Shown here: positions 58,140 through 64,000 of the stretch, in pieces
Numbering within the stretch: the stretch's first letter is position 1
Layout: each line of letters starts with the position of its first letter
Source: Microcebus murinus
Taxonomy: Eukaryota; Chordata; Mammalia; Primates; Cheirogaleidae
Reading direction: 5' to 3'
Assembly: GCF_040939455.1 (NCBI RefSeq)
Contig: NC_134112.1
Location: 24,702,501 to 24,766,500, forward strand
DNA length: 64,000 bases
Position numbers and translations under genes: made by a program
The notes under the pieces: model-generated
What the model saw: only the letters and a program-made list of their open reading frames with translations
Told to the model about the DNA's origin: nothing
Databases searched by the model: none

Positions 58140-60502
58140 CAGGCATACCTCAGAGATATTATGGATTTGTTCCAGACCACTGCAATAAAGCAAGTCAAAA
58201 ATTTTTTGGTTTCCCAGTATGTATAAAAGTTACATTTAGACTATACTGTTATTAAGTGTGCAATAGCATTATGTCTAAAAAACTATGTACATACCTTAAT
58301 TTAAAAACGCTTTATTGCTAAAAAATGCTAGCGGCCATCTCAGCCTTCAGCAAGTCATATAATCTTTTTAGCTGATGGAAAGTCTTGGCTTCATGTTGAT
58401 AGCTGCTGACTGATCAGGGTGGTGGTTAGTGAAGGTCAGAGTGGCTCTGGCACTTTCTTAAAAATCAACAAAAATTAAATTTACCACATTGATTAACTCT
58501 TTGTTTCACAAAAGATTTCTCTGTAGCATGCGATACTGTTTGATGGCGTTTTACCCACTGTAGAACATCTTTCAAAATTGAAGTCAGTGCTCTCAGGCCC
58601 TGCCCCACTGCTGCTTTATCAACTACAGTTATGCAATATTCTAAATCCTTTGATATCATTTCAACAACGTTCACAGCATCTTTACCAGGAGTAGATTCCA
58701 TCTCAAGAAACCACTTTCTTTGCTCATGCCATCCTTGAGAACCACCTCTTCATCCTTTCAAGTTGTATCATGAGATTGCAGCAGTCCAGTCACATCTTCA
58801 GGCTCCACTCATTCTGCAGTTCCTTCCTCCACTGAAGTCTTGAACCCCTCAAAGTCATCAATGAGGGTTAAAATCATACTCCTGCTAATGTTGATATTTT
58901 GACCTCCTCCCATGAATCATGATGTTTTTAATGGCATCTAAAATGGTGAATTTTTCCAGAAGGTTTTCAATTGACTTTGCCCAAATCCATCAGAGGAATC
59001 ATTATCTGTGGCAGCAATAGCATTATGAAATATATAGCTTATTATAAGACTTGAAAGTTGAAATTACTCCTTAATCCATGGGCTGCAAAATGGATGTTGT
59101 GTTAGCAGGCATGAAAGTCACATTAAGCTACTTGTACCTCTTTATCTGAGCTCTTGGGCAACCAAATACATTGCCCACGAGCAATAGTATTTTGAAAGGA
59201 AACTTTTTTTCTGAGCAGTAAGTCTCAACAGTGGGCTTAAAATATTCAATAAACCATGCTATAAACAAATGTGCTGCCATCCAGGCTTTGTTGTTCCACT
59301 TAGCACAGGCAGAGTGGATTTAGCATAATTCTTAAGGGCCCTAGGATTTTTGGAATGATACTTAAATATTGGCTTCTACTTAAAGTCACCAGCTGCATTA
59401 GCCCCTAAAAAGAGAGTCAGCTTGTCCTTTGAAGTTTTGAAGCCAAGCATTGACTTCTCCTCTCTAACTATGAAAGTCCTAGATGGCATCTTCTACTATA
59501 AGGCTGTTTCATCTACATTGAAAAATCTGTGGTTTAGTGTAGCCACATTCATCAGTGATCTTAGCTAGCTATTACAGTAGATCTTCTGGATAACTTGCTG
59601 CAGCTTCTCCATCAGCACTCTCTGTTTCACCTTGCACTTTTATGTTAAACCTCTTGAACCAGCTTCCACTAGCTTCCAACTTTCCTTCTTTAGCTTCCTT
59701 CCCTCTCTCAGCCTTCATAGAATTGAAAAGAGTTAAGGCCTTGCTCTGAATTAGGCTTTGGCTTAAGGGAATGTTGTGGCTGGTTTGATCTTTCATCCAG
59801 ACGACTCAAACTCTCTCCATATCAGCAGTAAGGAAGGCTATTTCGCTTTCTTATCATTCAGGTATTCACTGAAGTAGCACTTTTAATTCCCTTCAACAAC
59901 TTTTCCTTTGCATTCACAACTTGGTAACTGTTTGGCGCAAGAGGCCTAGCTTTCAGCCCATCTCAGCTCTCAGCATGCCTTCCTCATTAAGCTTAATAAT
60001 TTCTCACTTTTGATTTAAAGTGAGAGAAGTTCGCCTCTTCCTTTGACTTGCACACTTAGTGGCCACTGCAGGGTTATTAACTGGCCCAGTTTCAATGTTG
60101 TTGTGTCTCAGGGAATAGGGAGACCAGAGGAGAGGGAGAGAGACGGGGAATGGCCTGTCAGCGGAGCAGTCGGAATATACATAACATTTATCAATTAAGT
60201 TCACCACCTTATATGGGTGCAGTATGTGGCACCCAAAACAATTCCAATAGTAACATCGAAGATCACTGATCACCGATCACCATAACAGATAAAATAGTAA
60301 TGAAAAATTTGAAATATTGTGAGAATTACCAAAATGTGACAGATACATGAACTGAGCACCTGCTGTTGGAAAAATGGTGCTCACAGACTTGCTCAATGTA
60401 GGGTTGCTACAACCTTTAATTTGTAAAGGAAAAAAAGCCAAAATAACAACAACAACAAAAGAAGAGCACATACTTATCTGTGAAGTGTAATAAAGCACAG
60501 GG
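58140..60502 (-). mobile_element. Tigger1 DNA transposon, nearly full length
   Basis: Left end CAGGCATACCTCAGAGATAT after TA (58138-58139), then text that follows Tigger1 almost throughout (TAAGTGTGCAATAGCATTAT, GACTGATCAGGGTGGTGGTT, CACCATAACAGATA). The right inverted repeat is truncated: after GTGAAGTGTAATAAAGCACA the sequence departs from the element. Its transposase is on the minus strand, opposite to HIBADH. Confidence 0.92.
58370..60066 (-). pseudogene. Tigger1 transposase pseudogene
   Basis: Transposase of the pogo/Tigger type read on the minus strand. The N terminus is VATKCASQRKRRTSLTLNQK; the expected ATG start appears changed to GTG (60064-60066). The CENP-B-like domain follows ([20 protein letters not shown], then [20 protein letters not shown] at 59600-59700), and the C-terminal part with MESTPGKDAVNVVEMISKDL and IVKDVLQW-like text at 58465-58701. 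Several frameshifts and stops separate them. The element is non-coding now. It is less decayed than the Tigger2 copy in the earlier intron. Confidence 0.88.
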
Positions 60503-60589
60503 TGCTTGCTCTTGGCTCATTTTCCCTATTCCTCTGACGTTCATCCATTCTGCTGCATGGATATGCCTTGAATTCTCCCCCACTGCCAG

Positions 60590-61235
60590 TACCATGGCTG
60601 AGTCTCATTCATACCGTATCACAGCAGCCCTTACCTGGTCTCCAATTCATTTTCCATGCCACTGCAAGAGTGGGCTTTCTAAAATGTAAAAACCTCATCA
60701 TGTCACTTCTCCTGTTAAGTTTCTTTGATAATTTCAGTTTCTTGGAGGGAGGGAGTCTATTAAAGTCTGTCTTTACAGCTTATCTTACAAGGCCCTTGAT
60801 TGACCCTTGCTTGCCTTACCAGACTCATTTCTCATTCCCATCTCTTTGTTTTTGTCACACTGTACATCTGTCTGTAGTTCTCTCTTACTTGCAAACCTTC
60901 ATGTTTGCTGCTCCCTCTGCCAGGATCAGTCTTCCTTGCCTCTATGCCACACCCATGCTTTTGCCTAGCTCACGCCCACGGCTCTTCCACATCTGTGCAT
61001 ATCTGTTTCTTCTCTGGAAGGCCTTTTCCAGTACCCCAGACTGCCCTTTCCTGACTCCCATGATAGTATTAATACTTAACCTATCAAATTATAGAAATGT
61101 TTATTTAATTGTCTTTCTTCCTTAGTAGACTGTGAGTTTGGGTGGGCTGCAGCTATCTTGTTTATTATTGTATCCCAGTTTCTGGCACTTTGTCAGCACA
61201 ACTTTAAATATTTATTGGATGAAGTAATGTTTAAA
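60590..61235 (+). mobile_element. L2 LINE 3' region
   Basis: CCTTACCTGGTCTCCAATTC, CATCATGTCACTTCTCCTGT, ACAAGGCCCTTGATTGACCC, TTGCTGCTCCCTCTGCCAGG and GTAGACTGTGAGTTTGGGTG follow sense L2 up to its 3' end. The 185-codon open frame across it is an accident of low stop density, not a gene. Confidence 0.75.
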
Positions 61236-61599
61236 AGTATGTTTCCTATTTTACAATTTTATTTCCCCTCACATTTCATTTAAGAAAAAATTTATTTTTT
61301 ATTATGTCAATCTTACAGACTTCCACAGATTTTCCTATAAACAAAACAAAACAAATAGGTCTTGTGGAGGGTGAGGAAGGCAAAGAACACTCAGAATGCA
61401 GTTTCTATCTAGAGCCATTTTGCAGCTATATGAAAGCACTTGTTTAAAAATATATAATTTCCCAGTGTGCTTATAAGCATCTTATCTTTTTCAGACTTCA
61501 TTTCTCCTTCTTTGAAACCAAAGCATTAAGAACCACAGTTCCAAAGGGAGGCTTTATTGCCAGTCTCAATGTGTTCTCTCCTGCCTTTGTTTGATTTAG

Positions 61600-61758
61600 G
61601 ATCTGGGATTGGCACAAGACTCTGCTACCAGCACAAAGAGTCCAATCCTTCTCGGCAGTCTGGCCCATCAGCTCTACAGGACGATGTGTGCAAAGGGCTA
61701 CTCAAAGAAAGACTTCTCATCTGTGTTCCAGTTTCTACGAGAAGAGGAGACCTTTTGA
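61600..61758 (+). CDS. HIBADH: HIBADH last coding exon (exon 8) with stop
   Basis: The acceptor is AG at 61598-61599 after a T-rich tract. The exon begins in phase 0 with DLGLAQDSATSTKSPILLGS and ends FQFLREEETF followed by TGA at 61756-61758, giving 52 residues. Conserved family positions here include KD within the YSKKDFSSVF stretch near the C terminus, which lies in the substrate and cofactor pocket. The four exons in this window encode about 175 residues; the remaining ~161, including the mitochondrial presequence and the GLGNMG dinucleotide-binding motif, must come from exons outside the window. Substitutions such as HQLYRT for the human HQIYRM are mild. A second open frame over the same bases is a shadow of this exon. 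Confidence 0.97.
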   Translation, partial: DLGLAQDSATSTKSPILLGSLAHQLYRTMCAKGYSKKDFSSVFQFLREEETF

Positions 61759-62535
61759 GTGTGCCCTTGGGCCACGGACACTGTTGGGAACCAAACTCTG
61801 TCTTGGCGCCTCCTTCTAGCTCACTCCGCAAGTAAATGGATTTAATCAAAGGTCACCTGTCTGCTTTTGATTGTTTAGGTCACACTAGTCCCTAGGATTT
61901 TTCACCCATTTTTAACTGCTTATTCTTTCTGTCTTTTTAGCAAATGTATATTATCTGAAAAAATTTTTCCTACATTCACTGATGGTCTCTGCTAACTAGC
62001 TGAGTTGACCTTAACTTTAAAAAGTTTGATCCCTGAGCATCTTCACTTAAATCGTTGGATACTTCAATCAGGATATTATTTACCTTACAAATAAACCAAA
62101 TATTTTGTCAACAGGATGAAACCCATCTTAAAGGAAAGAAAAGAATCGGTGTGAGGAGAAGAGAAATATAGTGAATTATTACCTGTGTCCCTCAGGAAGT
62201 TTGTCCTGTTAACCAAGTGGTTACGGCATTGCCGAGGTTACTGCTTTATTTTCTAGGGAGTTGATAAAGCAAGAGAACCTGTTGCTGCATGTTTATAATG
62301 TGGACTCAGTTATGGTGTCTTAGAATATCCCCTACAACTCCCAACACTCAGCAGACTTGTTTTTATATTTTTTGCTTCCTTGTACATTCTTACTACATAT
62401 TTTTTGACTTCAAAAGAATGACATCTTTAGACCTGTTTCAGAGCCAATGATGATATTTGCTTTAGATAATTATTACATTATTCTAAATATAACCATATTA
62501 TTTTGAATTGAAATAAATTTCTATGCTGATAATAT
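61759..62535 (+). other. HIBADH: HIBADH 3' untranslated region
   Basis: This is the non-coding tail after the HIBADH stop codon, ending about 20 bases past the AATAAA at 62512. It is AT-rich and free of recognisable interspersed repeats, in contrast to the introns, which fits a retained UTR. A GT/T-rich tract (62541-62558) follows the expected cleavage point and could serve as the downstream element. The exact cleavage base is inferred. Confidence 0.75.
62512..62517 (+). promoter_or_regulatory. HIBADH: polyadenylation signal AATAAA (main candidate)
   Basis: Canonical AATAAA hexamer about 0.75 kb after the stop codon, followed 25-45 bases later by a TGTTTTTTGTTTC-type tract, the usual arrangement of a cleavage site. 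It is the most likely end of the HIBADH transcript. Confidence 0.7.
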
Positions 62536-62573
62536 TTTCTTAGTGTTTTTTGTTTCTTCCCAATGATTTGGTG

Positions 62574-62579
62574 AATAAA
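62574..62579 (+). promoter_or_regulatory. second AATAAA downstream of HIBADH
   Basis: Another canonical hexamer 62 bases past the first. It could give a slightly longer transcript, but the sequence after it lacks an equally good GT-rich element, so it is probably secondary. Confidence 0.35.
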
Positions 62580-62920
62580 CTAGTGATCTGACAAGCTGGT
62601 CTTCAGACTGATGGGGAAAGGATGGAACAAAAGGGGAGGGAGGGGAGGTCCAAAGGAACAGAGCTCTGAGCTAGCCAGTGGCAGGCCAGCATTCTGCTGT
62701 TCTCCCTAAATCCTTAACAGGCATTTGTGTGACTGTTTTCGAGGTCATGAGTGCTGTAGGAAGTCAGCCTGCGTTAACTGACACGCCCCACTATGGAGCT
62801 CAGTTGCCACTTTTGCCACCTCAGCCTCTAGAAACATTCCAGGTGACAGACCTAGATACCAGATTTGGCAGAAGTACTATTTCCATTATTTTCCTGGTGA
62901 TAAAAAATTGTGGGCGCTAA
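62580..62920. other. 3' flank of HIBADH without recognised elements
   Basis: A GGGGAGGGAGGGGAGG purine run (62634-62649), then ordinary unique-looking sequence. No exon or repeat recognised. Confidence 0.5.
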
Positions 62921-62993
62921 TATAAGTGCTGGGGATATAGTAATGAACAAGACAGACAAAGTTCCTGCTCCTGTAGAGCATAAATTCTGGTGT

Positions 62994-63039
<46 letters not shown>

Positions 63040-63383
63040 AGAGAGAGTGACAGACAAGAAATAAATATTTAACATATTTGTTAGATAATAACTCAAAAAC
63101 AAAAAATAAAGTAGGATAAGGGGGATGGATAGGGAGTGCCAGGGCTATTTTACTAGGGTGGTAAGGCAAGGTCTCTCTGAGAAGGTGACATTTAAGCAGA
63201 GCGAAGACAGAAGTAAGGGAGCAAATTGTGCAGATGTTTAAGGAAAGAACATTCCAGGCACAGGGAGCAAAAAGTGCAAAGGAGGCTATAAGCGAAGTGG
63301 CATGGGGTGAGGGCAGCCCGATCGTGTGGGGCCTTGTAGGCTATGTTAGGACATGGGCTTTTGTTCTGGGTGAAATGGGCAAT
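62921..63383 (-). mobile_element. L2 LINE, antisense, first half
   Basis: GTGCTGGGGATATAGTAATG, CAAGACAGACAAAGTTCCTG, GAACATTCCAGGCACAGGGA and GTGTGGGGCCTTGTAGGCTA form a clear antisense L2. A (GT)n tract grew inside it. An LTR-like piece splits it from its continuation at 63829-64000. Confidence 0.78.
62996..63037. repeat. (GT)n microsatellite
   Basis: About 20 GT units; the minus-strand open frame with HTHTHT repeats comes from it. Confidence 0.97.
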
Positions 63384-63828
63384 GTGTTAATTAACTTTTC
63401 CTGGGTGACAATCCACCCTACAATTTAGTGGCTTAAAACAACAAATATTATTTTTCATGATTCTGTAGTTTGGCCACATTCTTATTCCGGACTGGGCCAG
63501 CTCATCTGGAGCTGAAGGATCTAATTTGGCCTCACTTAGCTGGAACAATGGGAATGGTCGAGGCTTCTTTCCGCATGGTCACTGTCCTCCAGGCGCCTCA
63601 CCTAGTTTGTTCACGTGGTAGTGGAAGTGTTCCCAGCAGCAGCATGGGACAAGACCCAGTGAACAAGTACTTTTCAAGCCTCTGCTTGCTTCACATTTTT
63701 ACTGTCACCTTGGCCACAGCAAGTGTCACAGCCAGGTGCAGAGTCAGCCTAGTGGGAAGTGTGGAACAGAGCGCATAAGAGTGTGGAGACACAGCCATTG
63801 TGGCAGCCTTTTTGCAAACCTACCACAG
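63384..63828 (-). mobile_element. MaLR LTR-like insert (MLT1 type), antisense
   Basis: GTGTTAATTAACTTTTCCTG, TAGTGGCTTAAAACAACAAA and TTTCATGATTCTGTAGTTTG resemble the reverse complement of an MLT1 LTR end, and CCAGCTCATCTGGAGCTGAA its inner part. It sits between two colinear L2 halves. The exact LTR subfamily is uncertain. Confidence 0.6.
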
Positions 63829-64000
63829 CCGGTGGCCTGTGAAAGAGTTTGTTCAGAAGAATGATGGGATCTGACCTTCTCTTAAAGGAGTCCCTCTGGA
63901 TGCTGTGTGCAGAATAGCCTGTAGGGACAAGGCTTGGAAACAAGGGTGCCAGTTCGGAGGTGATAGTAATAATCCATTTGAGAGATGGTGGCAGCTGGGA
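63829..64000 (-). mobile_element. L2 LINE, antisense, continuation
   Basis: GAATGATGGGATCTGACCTT, AGGAGTCCCTCTGGATGCTG, AGAATAGCCTGTAGGGACAA and TAATAATCCATTTGAGAGAT continue the L2 broken at 63383 and run off the window edge. Confidence 0.75.

Larger units (their letters stand above)
57464..61599 (+). other. HIBADH: HIBADH intron between exons 7 and 8
   Basis: 4.1-kb intron: 57464-58139 without recognised elements except a short tandem duplication, then Tigger1, then L2. 61240-61599 leads into the last exon and holds nothing recognisable. Confidence 0.9.

Noticed and set aside
60568..61125. 185-codon open frame, the longest in the window
   Set aside because: It lies inside a sense L2 LINE relic and reads pyrimidine-rich nonsense; no protein family is visible.
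61557..61849. Open frames of 92 and 74 codons over the last HIBADH exon
   Set aside because: They are alternative-frame and opposite-strand shadows of the real exon, whose frame gives the HIBADH C terminus.
62852..63169. 105-codon minus-strand frame with His-Thr repeats
   Set aside because: Produced by a (GT)n microsatellite within an L2.

Overview
The window is nuclear DNA of a primate, most likely a strepsirrhine (lemur group). Two things support this. The only gene is the 3' half of the mammalian mitochondrial 3-hydroxyisobutyrate dehydrogenase gene (HIBADH). The dimeric Alu SINEs carry the linker TTGGCCAA(C/T)TAATATATAT, which I know from lemur Alus and not from human ones. There is no prokaryotic gene organisation. 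Nearly all short open frames are chance frames or lie inside decayed transposons.

Gene layout: HIBADH reads on the + strand. Four coding exons are visible at 45925-46058, 50432-50508, 57307-57463 and 61600-61758. All have AG/GT borders and compatible phases. Together they encode the last ~175 residues, from the end of the NAD-binding domain through the catalytic Lys helix to the C terminus. By comparison with the known 8-exon, 336-residue mammalian gene they are exons 5-8. A ~0.78 kb 3' UTR ends near AATAAA at 62512. The first 45.9 kb is intron; I found no earlier exon in it, so promoter, exons 1-4 and the mitochondrial targeting peptide lie upstream of the window. The last ~1.5 kb is 3' flank, mostly L2 with an LTR inserted.

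Repeats, region by region: 2.7-7.9 kb holds an antisense L1 relic broken by an LTR and by L2/Alu, two MER2 elements, L2 and three Alus. 8.8-9.7 kb is MIR-rich. 13.3-14.4 kb is a hAT transposase relic plus an Alu. 19.3-21.7 kb is L2 and a short hAT-like element. 23.2-29.5 kb is a nest of old L1 pieces split by a second L1 3' end and two MaLR LTRs. 29.7-31.8 kb holds three Alus, all antisense. 32.4-33.7 kb contains a 94-bp exact direct repeat around an old L1 segment. 38.1-45.7 kb is L2, MIR, L1 3' UTR pieces and three Alus. Two almost full-length pogo-type DNA transposons, Tigger2 (46390-49089) and Tigger1 (58140-60502), lie in the introns between the coding exons; both carry dead transposase genes.

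Repeat-poor stretches with CpGs and clustered developmental transcription-factor motifs stand out at 35.9-37.7 kb, and less strongly at 11.5-12.15, 18.4-18.6 and 50.9-51.6 kb. HIBADH lies next to EVX1/HOXA in mammals, and its neighbourhood has been linked to long-range HoxA limb regulation, so these are candidate conserved enhancers. This is inference from sequence texture; no alignment could be run. I see no new biological system. The best leads are the enhancer-like block, the exact 94-bp duplication and a possible alternative terminal exon near 56.5 kb.
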